From contig JAMDCX010000041.1 in NCBI GenBank assembly GCA_023489375.1, positions 1 to 9,501 of the forward strand: a stretch of 9,501 nt of DNA, written 5' to 3'. Shown in pieces: positions 1-9,201 of the stretch; position 1 is the stretch's first letter; each line of letters opens with the position of its first letter. The stretch comes from Planctomycetota bacterium (lineage in GTDB: Bacteria > Planctomycetota > Phycisphaerae > WQYP01). The notes below the pieces were generated by a model that was not told the DNA's origin, did not search any database, and was given only the letters and a program-made list of their open reading frames with translations. The position numbers and the translations under genes were made by a program.

Positions 1-396
1 TGGATAGGCTGCCACCGCAGCGCTGCGTACCCCCAGATAGGCGGTATTTCCATAGGTCAGCAATATACTGTTTCCCAGGGCGGGGGTCATTGCGGCGGGA
101 GCGTGCAGCGTAAAGAACTTCCGATTCCGCAGGGTGGAGACCAGAAAAGTTTTAAAGTCTGTCGGGGCCAAATCCAGATGCAGAATTCCATTGGCTACCG
201 TGCAGTTTTTTAGAAAGGCCACAGGATTATTAAAAAGTATCCGCCCCTCCCGGTGCGCTTCGTCCAGCAACCGCTGCCATTGTGTATCAATATGTGCGTT
301 TATCTCCGGATCAAGGGCTTCAAGGGCACAATAGCGTACAGTAATCTGCGTTGCCGCAAATGGTCCACGCACCAGGATGTCCACTTCCATGCTCAT
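1..396 (-). CDS. Nudix-superfamily-like protein, N-terminal part only
   Basis: The reading frame is open from an ATG at 396 to the window edge, so 132 codons are visible and the C-terminal end is missing. The start reads MSMEVDILVRGPF. It is followed by a helical stretch with a central Trp (DTQWQRLLDEA), an 'ILFNNPVAFLKNC' strand, 'LHLDLAPTDFKTFLVSTLRN', and then 'LGNSILLTYGNTAYLGVRSAAVAAYP'. This order (W, LFNGP-like, L-L-PTDY-F-GTN-like, LG-S-LLT, RRS-VA-YP-like) matches my memory of the N-terminal region of NUDT22/NUDT9-type UDP-sugar Nudix hydrolases. The catalytic Nudix box would lie outside the window, so activity cannot be judged. An in-frame GTG at 414 is an alternative start, and neither start has a clear Shine-Dalgarno. 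It lies 112 bp downstream of the von Willebrand A gene on the same strand, so co-transcription is possible. The family call is inference. Confidence 0.6.
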   Translation of the reverse strand, partial: MSMEVDILVRGPFAATQITVRYCALEALDPEINAHIDTQWQRLLDEAHREGRILFNNPVAFLKNCTVANGILHLDLAPTDFKTFLVSTLRNRKFFTLHAPAAMTPALGNSILLTYGNTAYLGVRSAAVAAYP

Positions 397-508
397 GGTG
401 AAATTGTAACGCACCTTTCAACTTTGGGGCGGTTTGCAGCGCCATCGCCTGGACGACGCAAAGAGACCGAAGAGCGGGAAAGAGTAAGGCCATACGGAGC
501 AAACTTTC

Positions 509-1741
509 TTAACGGCCCGTGGCGCTGCGGCGCTCCAGTAAACGTGGCGAGAGATACATAAACTTGCCTCCAGTTTCAGCAGCGATAAGTCGCAAGTTTT
601 TCTGGTGTCGCAGGTTATCACCCATAAAGGTAAATGTGTATACACGAATCGGGTGGTGTACGTACAACCGCCGAATGTCGGCGATTAATCGCGGATCAAC
701 ATAACCATCCGTGAGAAAAAAAATCACCTGCGGACGCATGGCCCAGGCCACTTTGAAGGGCCGGAGAAACGGCAGAAGTTGGCCGTAGTCACGATTTTCC
801 GCGATCATTTTGTGCACCTCGGGCAGCACCATAGCGCGATTGGCCGGCGAGGCGCGCAGCAGTTTATCCGGCCCTAAAATCTTATATTTGGCTGATATTT
901 CAATGACCGCAAACCTCTGAAATGGCAGCAAATGCCGAATGGATCTTTGTACTTCCCGCTTCAGCAGATAAAGATGTCCGACCATGCGCCCGGCGTGGTC
1001 CACAAGGAACACCACACGTTTAGCTCTGGCCCGAACCCCAAAGAAGGAAATCGACGGCATGCCGCCGATGGTTTTTCCCGGAATACCCATGGCTCCGAGA
1101 GACCCGCCGCTGGAGGAGGACAAGGTGCCACCCTGTCCCAGGCTGATGGCAAAAAGATGCGAATCCGGGGTGGTGCCGTTGAGCATGCTGCTAAGCGCTG
1201 TTGTCGATGTCATATTATCCAGCTTCCGGTTGCCAAGAAAATGCCGGATAGTCATGGGACGAATGGAAGACGTCGGAGCTTTATCGAGCGCGGTGAGCTG
1301 ATGTCCGGAAAGAAAAGATTGCGGCATGATAAAGGGCAGCGGCGGCGCGGCGGGAACTTTGGTCAGCAGTCGGATGGCCAGGACAAAAATAAACAGCGCT
1401 ACTACATGCACCAGCAGGGACATGACCCAGCCCAGGAGGCGATCCGTCCTGCCGCCGGAACGCGCCGGAGAACCAATGCCCGGACCAAAACCTGCCACGC
1501 GGGCTTTGTTACCGGGAAGTTTCAAACGCGGACGCGGGCGAAAAAACCATACGCGTCGGCGTTTAAAAGTGCGGCCCAATTTTGGCGTGCGTGCCATGGC
1601 ACCGAATCCCTTCTGCGCGGTTATGCCAATGGTATATCGCGGTTTGCGGACCAGCGATGACATTCGGCGGCCGGTGCCAAGGCGGGTACCATGTGTGGAA
1701 AAAGTTGGTCCCGTGCCCATGGATATTCCAAGTACTTTCAT
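509..1741 (-). CDS. Membrane-anchored von Willebrand factor A domain protein with degenerate MIDAS
   Basis: The product is 410 residues from the ATG at 1741. The first 100 residues are basic (KRRRVWFFRPRPR), followed by one strong membrane segment at about 102-126 (LLGWVMSLLVHVVALFIFVL). Next come a periplasmic-side linker, a Gly/Ser-rich stretch at about 202-230, 'SFFGV', and a von Willebrand A domain from about 241 to the end. The first beta strand is VVFLVDHAGRM, where the family normally has DxSxS; D248 is kept but both serines are replaced. The later strand VIFFLTDGYVDP keeps the TDG at 344-346. The usual metal-site Thr is not evident before that strand. Such proteins in Planctomycetota are common and mostly uncharacterised. 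A protein-binding role is inferred and the partner is unknown. A TTG at 1750 is another possible start. An ATG at 1597 has a better Shine-Dalgarno (AAGGGA) and would give a 359-residue protein that keeps the membrane segment. Confidence 0.8.
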   Translation of the reverse strand: MKVLGISMGTGPTFSTHGTRLGTGRRMSSLVRKPRYTIGITAQKGFGAMARTPKLGRTFKRRRVWFFRPRPRLKLPGNKARVAGFGPGIGSPARSGGRTDRLLGWVMSLLVHVVALFIFVLAIRLLTKVPAAPPLPFIMPQSFLSGHQLTALDKAPTSSIRPMTIRHFLGNRKLDNMTSTTALSSMLNGTTPDSHLFAISLGQGGTLSSSSGGSLGAMGIPGKTIGGMPSISFFGVRARAKRVVFLVDHAGRMVGHLYLLKREVQRSIRHLLPFQRFAVIEISAKYKILGPDKLLRASPANRAMVLPEVHKMIAENRDYGQLLPFLRPFKVAWAMRPQVIFFLTDGYVDPRLIADIRRLYVHHPIRVYTFTFMGDNLRHQKNLRLIAAETGGKFMYLSPRLLERRSATGR

Positions 1742-1829
1742 TATGATCAAAAACCTTAAGAAATAGACATTTCTTTCAGGCTTTTGACCAATCTCGCACT
1801 TTGATTATCGACCAATACCATCCTAACGC

Positions 1830-1858
1830 TTGACTGACACCTTGGAAATTCATACAAT
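1830..1858 (+). promoter_or_regulatory. Near-consensus sigma-70-type promoter for the DUF2934 gene
   Basis: A -35 box TTGACT (1830-1835) and a -10 box TACAAT (1853-1858) are separated by exactly 17 bp, with one mismatch to consensus in each box. Transcription would start near 1865, giving a leader of about 200 nt before the ATG at 2063. The call rests on sequence pattern only, and planctomycete promoters are poorly defined. Confidence 0.5.
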
Positions 1859-1880
1859 AAAATAAGTGGTTTGTAAAGTC

Positions 1881-1910
1881 GCCACGAAAAAATGATTTTT
1901 TCGTTGTGGC
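1881..1910. other. Strong hairpin at the 5' end of the DUF2934 leader
   Basis: GCCAC (1881-1885) pairs with GTGGC (1906-1910), and GAAAAAA (1886-1892) pairs with TTTTTTC (1896-1902). The loop is TGA and there is a GTT bulge on the 3' arm. It begins about 16 nt after the predicted transcription start, so it would cap the 5' end of the mRNA. No T-run follows the stem on either strand, so it is not an ordinary terminator. It could be an mRNA-stabilising 5' hairpin or a protein-binding dyad shared by the divergent genes. Confidence 0.5.
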
Positions 1911-1954
1911 AACAGAATTACCAACCGCAGGTAAGGGGGGAAATTGAGAGAAGA

Positions 1955-2011
1955 ATGTGGGAGTATGGCAGCAACGCGATCAGCGCCTCCATAATTCCAT
2001 GTTCGATGTAA
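1955..2011 (+). CDS. Possible 18-codon upstream ORF in the DUF2934 leader
   Basis: ATG at 1955 opens a frame reading MWEYGSNAISASIIPCSM and stops at TAA (2009-2011), inside the predicted leader of the downstream gene and 51 nt before its start codon. Purine-rich sequence (AAGGGGGG at 1933-1940, GAGAG at 1946-1950) lies upstream and could bind ribosomes. No family is recognisable and the ORF is short enough to arise by chance. I list it because of its place between two leader hairpins. Confidence 0.2.
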   Translation: MWEYGSNAISASIIPCSM

Positions 2012-2023
2012 CACTGAATGTTG

Positions 2024-2041
2024 GGCTTACTGAAATAAGCC
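2024..2041 (+). promoter_or_regulatory. Leader hairpin just upstream of the DUF2934 ribosome binding site
   Basis: GGCTTA (2024-2029) and TAAGCC (2036-2041) form a perfect 6-bp stem with a CTGAAA loop. The stem ends 8 nt before the Shine-Dalgarno AGGAG (2050-2054), which is itself 8 nt from the ATG at 2063. The short TTTTA that follows makes a weak attenuator conceivable, but the stem is short. Confidence 0.3.
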
Positions 2042-2062
2042 GCTTTTACAGGAGTATCTATC

Positions 2063-2344
2063 ATGGCCTTACGCAAAAAATTTGTTCCAGTTTCCGCTCC
2101 CGCTAAATCCAGCACCCCTGCGACCCCCGCACCGGCTGTAACCACCGCCCCAGTCGCCCGCTCCGAGACCAAAGGCAGTGGTACCATAGCCGCGGTTCGG
2201 CCTGTGGTCGCAGCGGTAAAACAGCCGACCCATGAGCAGATTGCAGAACGTGCGCATCAGCTTTATCTGAAGCGCGGTTTCGGACCAGGTGATGCAACTT
2301 CGGATTGGCTGGAAGCGGAACGACAACTCAAAGCCGGGCGCTAA
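2063..2344 (+). CDS. Small DUF2934-family protein
   Basis: The product is 93 residues. Residues 1-53 are low in complexity, rich in Ala, Pro, Thr and Val with scattered Lys and Arg, and look disordered. Residues 54-92 carry the DUF2934 pattern: PTHEQIAERAHQLYLKRG, then a Gly/Asp turn, then DWLEAERQLK. This is the usual I-xx-A-Y-xx-W/L ... G ... DWL-AE-xL signature of a short two-helix module. No biochemical function is established for DUF2934 to my knowledge. The start is well supported by AGGAG 8 nt upstream. It is the only complete recognisable gene on the plus strand, and it sits behind its own promoter and a 200-nt structured leader, divergent from the von Willebrand A gene. No signal peptide or membrane segment is visible, so it is probably cytoplasmic. 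The basic, Pro-rich tail could allow nucleic-acid or protein contacts, which is speculation. Confidence 0.85.
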   Translation: MALRKKFVPVSAPAKSSTPATPAPAVTTAPVARSETKGSGTIAAVRPVVAAVKQPTHEQIAERAHQLYLKRGFGPGDATSDWLEAERQLKAGR

Positions 2345-2524
2345 AGCCCAGCGGTGTGAGTTTATCGCTTTGCAATGCAAATCCTGATACGTTCAATAGG
2401 AAAGCCTTAAGCTTTTCCGGTGGAAATTATTGTCTTGCCGGGTGGTATCGGGAACAAACGTATTGTCTTGTCCATTCCGTGCGCCATCCGTAGTCGCGGC
2501 TTTAGGCCCCGGTGGTATAAAACA
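2345..2524. other. Gene-free spacer after the DUF2934 gene
   Basis: I see no credible gene here. A hairpin at 2399-2418 (GGAAAGC / GCTTTTCC, loop CTTAA, one bulge) lies 55 nt after the DUF2934 stop and is a weak terminator candidate without a following T-run. The 10-mer TATTGTCTTG occurs twice, at 2428-2437 and 2461-2470, 33 bp apart. The stretch runs directly into the dispersed repeat at 2525. Confidence 0.4.
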
Positions 2525-2644
2525 TAACTGTTCACGGCCATGCTGAAGGGCCATAGTTAGGGTGGTTTTGGCGTACCCCAAAGTGAGGGCACCCCTTATG
2601 GTACGGGCTTCCAGCCTGCCCAGTCGTCTCATTGTGAATGGTTA
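2525..2644. repeat. Dispersed element with terminal inverted repeats, copy 1 (MITE-like)
   Basis: The left end TAACTGTTCACG (2525-2536) and the reverse complement of the right end (2633-2644, TAACCATTCACA) match at 9 of 12 positions. The 120-bp body aligns end to end with the copy at 8977-9097 at about three quarters identity with a single 1-bp gap. The most conserved part is GGCTTCCAGCCTGCCCAG near the right end. No coding potential of its own and no clear flanking target duplication are visible, so this copy looks older than copy 2. Confidence 0.7.
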
Positions 2645-2766
2645 CCTTTTTTGTAACTACTTCCGCTTTAACTGGATAAACTTGGTTTTCCGGTTTGTTC
2701 TACAGATAGTCTTTGTAATCTCTCCGCCATCATTTTCAACAAGGATTCCGCCCGGGTGCGGGGAAA

Positions 2767-3279
2767 TTATCCATGGCGGTAAATGGTTACTGGCTCAATT
2801 TGCCGCGCCTGGGTGTATTGGCCACCAAGCAACAATTTCGGAATAACGCGCTGACGAAAGTTGAAAATTTCCATCAGTTGCCGGCGAATCAGCAAATGAT
2901 GCGTAATATTTCCCAGCAGCCCCAGGGGAAGGCGATAGAGGACTTCATCGAAAATGACGGTGCCCTGATCTTCCGGCCAGAAGCGGTGGGTATGCACCCA
3001 TTTCATATAGGGACCATGAATTTGTTGATCACGAAATTGTCGGGATGGATTATACAGAGAAACACGAGTTTGCCAGCGGATAGGCATACGCATCCACTGA
3101 AGAGTATATTCAAGCTGCGTGCCATCCCGCATGATAATATCTCCGGACGTACGCATGGTAAAATTCAGCCACGCTGGTGTGATGCGCGAAAGATTCCGGG
3201 CATCCGCGAAAAATGCAAACACCTGTTCCAGCGGCAAAGGTAGCCACAACTGACAGGTTAAACGGTATTCGCACGACAT
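2767..3279 (-). CDS. SRPBCC-fold (START/Bet v1-like) ligand-binding domain protein
   Basis: The product is 170 residues, essentially one SRPBCC domain. It begins YRLTCQLWLPLPLEQVFAFF, a first strand and the helix found in the polyketide-cyclase/START-like families. Then come ADARNLSRITPAWLNF, a GDIIMRDGTQLEYTL strand pair, MPIRWQTRVSLYNPSRQF, the characteristic 'GPYMKWVHTHRFWPEDQGTVIFDEVLYRLPLG' block, and a C-terminal helix (LLIRRQLMEIFNFRQRVI). The pattern P-F-D-Q-xx-GPY-xx-W-H-H-F ... T-xx-D-V-Y-xP-G is that of the bacterial SRPBCC group sometimes annotated as 'cell division inhibitor' or ligand-binding SRPBCC. The ligand is unknown. There is no signal peptide, so a cytoplasmic protein is expected. 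The ATG at 3279 is supported by AGGAAAG about 5 nt upstream. It lies 241 bp after the secDF stop on the same strand and probably has its own promoter. Confidence 0.8.
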   Translation of the reverse strand: MSCEYRLTCQLWLPLPLEQVFAFFADARNLSRITPAWLNFTMRTSGDIIMRDGTQLEYTLQWMRMPIRWQTRVSLYNPSRQFRDQQIHGPYMKWVHTHRFWPEDQGTVIFDEVLYRLPLGLLGNITHHLLIRRQLMEIFNFRQRVIPKLLLGGQYTQARQIEPVTIYRHG

Positions 3280-3343
3280 AGTCTTTCCTGGTGGGCCATT
3301 CCAATAATATTTACGTGTATCCTTTTGGCAGTATTACTTGATT

Positions 3344-3418
3344 CCGGTGAATTTCTATTGATCTTACCGTAATTTGTAATGGAATGGAGCACTGGCGGCA
3401 GCAATTGGAAATCACCGG
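3344..3418. repeat. Imperfect 17-bp inverted repeat in the secDF-SRPBCC spacer
   Basis: CCGGTGAATTTCTATTG (3344-3360) and the reverse complement of 3402-3418 (CCGGTGATTTCCAATTG) match at 14 of 17 positions around a 41-nt interior. In minus-strand RNA this could fold about 100 nt past the secDF stop. Its role is unknown. mRNA 3'-end protection or a decayed mobile sequence are possible. Confidence 0.35.
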
Positions 3419-3465
3419 GAGCACATTAGTTTCCGTAGCCGTTCCTTGAAAGAACTTACGGTAAA

Positions 3466-3483
3466 GGCTTGCGGCCGCAGGCC
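3466..3483 (-). terminator. GC-rich palindrome after secDF, weak terminator candidate
   Basis: The 18-bp segment GGCTTGCGGCCGCAGGCC is a near-perfect palindrome located 38 nt past the secDF stop. Read on the minus strand it can form a GC-rich stem with a GGCC loop, followed by CCTTT-ACC. The T-run is only three long, so intrinsic termination would be weak, but the position is right for the end of the tgt-yajC-secDF operon. Confidence 0.3.
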
Positions 3484-3520
3484 CAGTACCTTCAATATGC
3501 CGGCTTACATTCCCCAATTT

Positions 3521-7039
<3,519 letters not shown>

Positions 7040-7088
7040 GATGTTTCCAGAATTCTCCGCCCGCCATTCCGGGCCGCCATAAATAACG

Positions 7089-7103
7089 CCCGGTTTGGCC
7101 GGG
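7089..7103 (-). other. Short intercistronic hairpin between yajC and secDF
   Basis: CCCGG and CCGGG form a 5-bp GC stem with a 5-nt loop, 18 nt after the yajC stop on the minus strand. It is followed by CGTTATTT rather than a clean T-run, so it may slow decay or cause partial termination between the two genes rather than end the operon. Confidence 0.25.
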
Positions 7104-7120
7104 ACCTCGCCGGATTCCGA

Positions 7121-7669
7121 TTACTTCTTGTCCGGTGCCGCTTCACTATCATCAAACACTTTGATGATGGCCGACTTCGTGTAACGCTCTTTGATATTAT
7201 TGGCCTCGTCGACTTTCAACACCACTTCGTCGTCCCGCACTTCAACCACCGAGGCGATCAGTCCGCCCGCCGTAACCACGCGCGAGCCGCGCTTTAAGGC
7301 GCTGTACATCTGATCGCGTTTTTTCTGTTCCCTTTTGCGGCCGGAGCTCATAAAAAAGAAAATGACAATCAGCATCAGCGCCAGCGGCCACATTCCGAAA
7401 ATAGCCTGGGCCATCGACTCAGGGGGCGCCGCCGACCGGTGGGCTGCAGCCGCGGATGTGGTGTGGCCTGTTGCGGGAACGATCTTGGTGGATGCGGTTG
7501 GGGCGGCGGTGGGAGCCGGCATGGCCGCCGGAGTGGACACGGTACCCGCCGCGGGTTTGGCTGTGGCAATAGCCGGTTGGTTTACGGCCATTACCGACGG
7601 CGCATAAGTCAGCAGTGCCATAACCAAACACACTGAGCCGAAGAAACTTACAACAACCCTTGACTTCAT
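7121..7669 (-). CDS. yajC: Preprotein translocase accessory subunit YajC, N-terminally extended
   Basis: The product is 182 residues from the ATG at 7669, which has GGAG 8 nt upstream; a longer frame from 7732 would overlap tgt and is not favoured. The YajC core is clear: one membrane helix at about 90-107 (IFGMWPLALMLIVIFFFM), the basic stretch SSGRKREQKKRDQMYSAL, then a small beta domain with 'RGSRVVTAGGLIASVVEVRDDEVVLKV' (118-144) and 'NIKERYTKSAIIKVF'. In front of it are a hydrophobic signal-like segment (about 4-28, possible cleavage after APSVMA) and about 55 residues rich in Ala, Pro and Thr. E. coli YajC is about 110 residues and lacks this front part. YajC associates with SecDF and the SecYEG/YidC holotranslocon, and it is encoded directly before secDF here. 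The gene starts 23 bp after the tgt stop, consistent with co-transcription. Whether the front segment is cleaved or serves as a second membrane anchor cannot be settled from sequence. Confidence 0.93.
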   Translation of the reverse strand: MKSRVVVSFFGSVCLVMALLTYAPSVMAVNQPAIATAKPAAGTVSTPAAMPAPTAAPTASTKIVPATGHTTSAAAAHRSAAPPESMAQAIFGMWPLALMLIVIFFFMSSGRKREQKKRDQMYSALKRGSRVVTAGGLIASVVEVRDDEVVLKVDEANNIKERYTKSAIIKVFDDSEAAPDKK

Positions 7670-7692
7670 GAAAAAAACTCCTAAGTTCCGCA

Positions 7693-8808
7693 CTAGCACT
7701 TGGCCGCACCTGGCGCCACAAGCATAGAACAATTATTGTCGCGTATTGCCTGTTGAATGTCCAGCATCCACCGCTGGAAGAATCGCAGATTGTGTAAGGA
7801 AATAAGCGTTGGCCCCAACATTTCTCCAACCGTGAATAAATGCCGAAGATAGCCACGAGAGAACTGGCGGCAACAGACACAATCACATGAAGCATCCAGG
7901 GGGCCAGGATCACGGATGTACTGGCTGTTACGCAGTCGGATCGGCCCCGCGGAGGTAAAAGCCACAGCATTGCGGCCATTCCGCGTTGGCAATACGCAAT
8001 CAAACATGTCCACCCCACGTTTAACCGCTTCCAAAATATCGACGGGGTATCCGACACCCATAAGATAACGTGGGCGCTTCTCCGGCAACAGCGGCGCGAC
8101 CTGGTCAATAGTGGTGATCATCCGTTCATGCCCTTCTCCCACCGCCAGACCGCCCAGGGCGTAACCATCAAAATCCATGGCCAGTAAGGCCTCTGCGCAT
8201 CTCCGGCGCTCGTTAAAATTAGTTCCTCCCTGCACAATGCCGAACAATGACTGTAATTTTTCTGAATCACGCTTTTCATGTTCTTCCCGGCATATCGCCG
8301 CCCAGCGAATGGTCCGATCCATCGCCTGAGCCAGGCGCTCCGGCGGGCAATCCGCAGGTGGACAATCATCGAAAGCCATGGCAATGTCAGCACCCAACTC
8401 ATGCTGTATGTGCATGGATTCCACCGGCCCCAGGCGAACGGTGGCCCCGTCAATATGTGATTTGAACACCACATGATCGCGATCAAATTGCCGCAGATCG
8501 GCCAGAGAGAAAACCTGAAATCCTCCGGAGTCGGTAAGCATGGGTCCATTAAATCCGGAAAATTTCTGCAACCCGCCCAGGTCGCGTACCACATCGGAAC
8601 CGGGGCGCAGCATAAGATGATAGGTATTACCCAGAATAATCCGGCAACCGACCTGCCGCAGCATATCCGGAGTGAGGCCTTTGACGGTACCACGGGTTCC
8701 GACCGCCATAAAAGCCGGAGTGTCAAAGCTGCCATGTGGTGTATGCACGCGGCCGAGTCGGGCTTGCGAGGTGGAGTCTCTGGCCAGAATTTCAAAACGC
8801 AATGTCAT
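7693..8808 (-). CDS. tgt: Queuine/preQ1 tRNA-guanine transglycosylase
   Basis: The product is 371 residues, the normal length for bacterial Tgt. It swaps guanine at position 34 of GUN-anticodon tRNAs (Asp, Asn, His, Tyr) for preQ1, a step of queuosine synthesis in the cytoplasm. The TIM-barrel markers are present: 'GTRGTVKGLTPDML' (37-50), 'ILGNTYHLMLRPG' (58-70), 'LTDSGGFQVFSL' (91-102) with general acid/base D93, 'FGIVQGG' (189-195), 'GYALGGLAVGE' (215-225), and 'GVDMFDCVLPTRNGRN' (265-280) with nucleophile D270. The zinc site is intact: C308, C310, C313 and H339, with the same spacing as E. coli C302/C304/C307/H333. All key residues are in place, so the enzyme should be active. The ATG at 8808 lacks a good Shine-Dalgarno, while the Tgt N-terminus (MTLRFEILARD) fits this start well. 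It is the first gene of the tgt-yajC-secDF operon. Confidence 0.97.
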   Translation of the reverse strand: MTLRFEILARDSTSQARLGRVHTPHGSFDTPAFMAVGTRGTVKGLTPDMLRQVGCRIILGNTYHLMLRPGSDVVRDLGGLQKFSGFNGPMLTDSGGFQVFSLADLRQFDRDHVVFKSHIDGATVRLGPVESMHIQHELGADIAMAFDDCPPADCPPERLAQAMDRTIRWAAICREEHEKRDSEKLQSLFGIVQGGTNFNERRRCAEALLAMDFDGYALGGLAVGEGHERMITTIDQVAPLLPEKRPRYLMGVGYPVDILEAVKRGVDMFDCVLPTRNGRNAVAFTSAGPIRLRNSQYIRDPGPLDASCDCVCCRQFSRGYLRHLFTVGEMLGPTLISLHNLRFFQRWMLDIQQAIRDNNCSMLVAPGAAKC

Positions 8809-8822
8809 GGGACAAAAGTATA

Positions 8823-8841
8823 ACGGAATCGGCGATTCCGT
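8823..8841. promoter_or_regulatory. Perfect dyad in the tgt leader
   Basis: ACGGAATC-GGC-GATTCCGT is a perfect 8-bp inverted repeat with a 3-nt centre, 14-32 nt upstream of the tgt ATG. It could be an operator or a 5' mRNA hairpin. A TATACT hexamer on the minus strand (8822-8817) directly abuts it and could be a -10 box. That would give a nearly leaderless tgt mRNA, in line with the missing Shine-Dalgarno, but no matching -35 box is seen. Confidence 0.4.
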
Positions 8842-8892
8842 GGTGCAGGAATCATTAACAGGAATGCAATAAGATAGTCTATGAAAGAAAGG

Positions 8893-8905
8893 TAACTATT
8901 CACAG
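8893..8905. repeat. Solitary half-site resembling the terminal inverted repeat
   Basis: TAACTATTCACAG resembles the terminal repeat TAACCGTTCACGG of the dispersed element; 8 bases of TAAC..TTCAC are shared in order and spacing. No element body follows in either direction, so it is either a truncated remnant or a solo end of a related repeat. Confidence 0.3.
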
Positions 8906-8940
8906 CCTGGCCACCAACATCGCCCGTCCTGCGGTTGCAC

Positions 8941-8968
8941 CGTAATGCGTAATGAATAATGAGTAATG
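8941..8968. repeat. Heptanucleotide tandem repeat NNTAATG x4
   Basis: Four consecutive 7-bp units, CGTAATG, CGTAATG, AATAATG and AGTAATG, differ only in their first two bases. The array ends at the left flank of the dispersed element. Confidence 0.7.
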
Positions 8969-8976
8969 AAACGGCA

Positions 8977-9097
8977 TAACCGTTCACGGCTATGTCGACA
9001 GGCCAGATTTATAGTAGCTCCAGCGTACCTCAAAGCTGCGGGCACTCCTTGTGGTGCTGGCTTCCAGCCTGCCCAGTCGCCCCTTCGTGAACGGTTA
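8977..9097. repeat. Dispersed element with terminal inverted repeats, copy 2 (MITE-like)
   Basis: The 12-bp ends TAACCGTTCACG (8977-8988) and CGTGAACGGTTA (9086-9097) are perfect inverted repeats. The body is 121 bp, collinear with copy 1 at 2525-2644, and contains the shared core GGCTTCCAGCCTGCCCAG. Within it GCTGG-CTT-CCAGC (9056-9068) forms a small hairpin. AAACGGCA lies directly left of the element (8969-8976) and again 2 nt to its right (9100-9107), which looks like a target-site duplication. The frame across the core encodes GAGFQPAQ, a peptide I associate with spurious repeat-derived ORFs, so it should not be called as a gene. Confidence 0.75.
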
Positions 9098-9172
9098 CAA
9101 AACGGCATTGCGGCCTTAATGAGACGTTGCGCTACGCTACACTTAAAAGCTCCGAAATCTCAACAGTTATTT

Positions 9173-9193
9173 TGTTCGTTGTTCGTTGCTCGT
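9173..9193. repeat. Heptanucleotide tandem repeat TGTTCGT x3
   Basis: Units TGTTCGT, TGTTCGT and TGCTCGT follow each other without a gap. The unit length is the same as in the other two arrays of this intergenic region, but the sequence is different. Confidence 0.65.
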
Positions 9194-9201
9194 TATCCCA
9201 C

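Noticed and set aside
932..1660. A 242-codon plus-strand frame opposite the von Willebrand A gene
   Set aside because: Its product is a basic low-information sequence rich in Arg, Gly and His with no fold signal, while the minus frame shows a membrane helix and vWA strands.
1881..1910. Hairpin with A and T runs as a bidirectional terminator
   Set aside because: It lies between divergent gene starts, the runs are within the stem, and no T-run follows on either strand.
2393..2632. A 79-codon minus-strand frame across the first dispersed element
   Set aside because: Most of it is repeat DNA and the rest shows no family, no ribosome binding site and no link to its neighbours.
7670..7732. Upstream start for yajC at 7732
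   Set aside because: It would overlap the tgt stop and add residues without homology. The ATG at 7669 has a good Shine-Dalgarno and begins a signal-like sequence.
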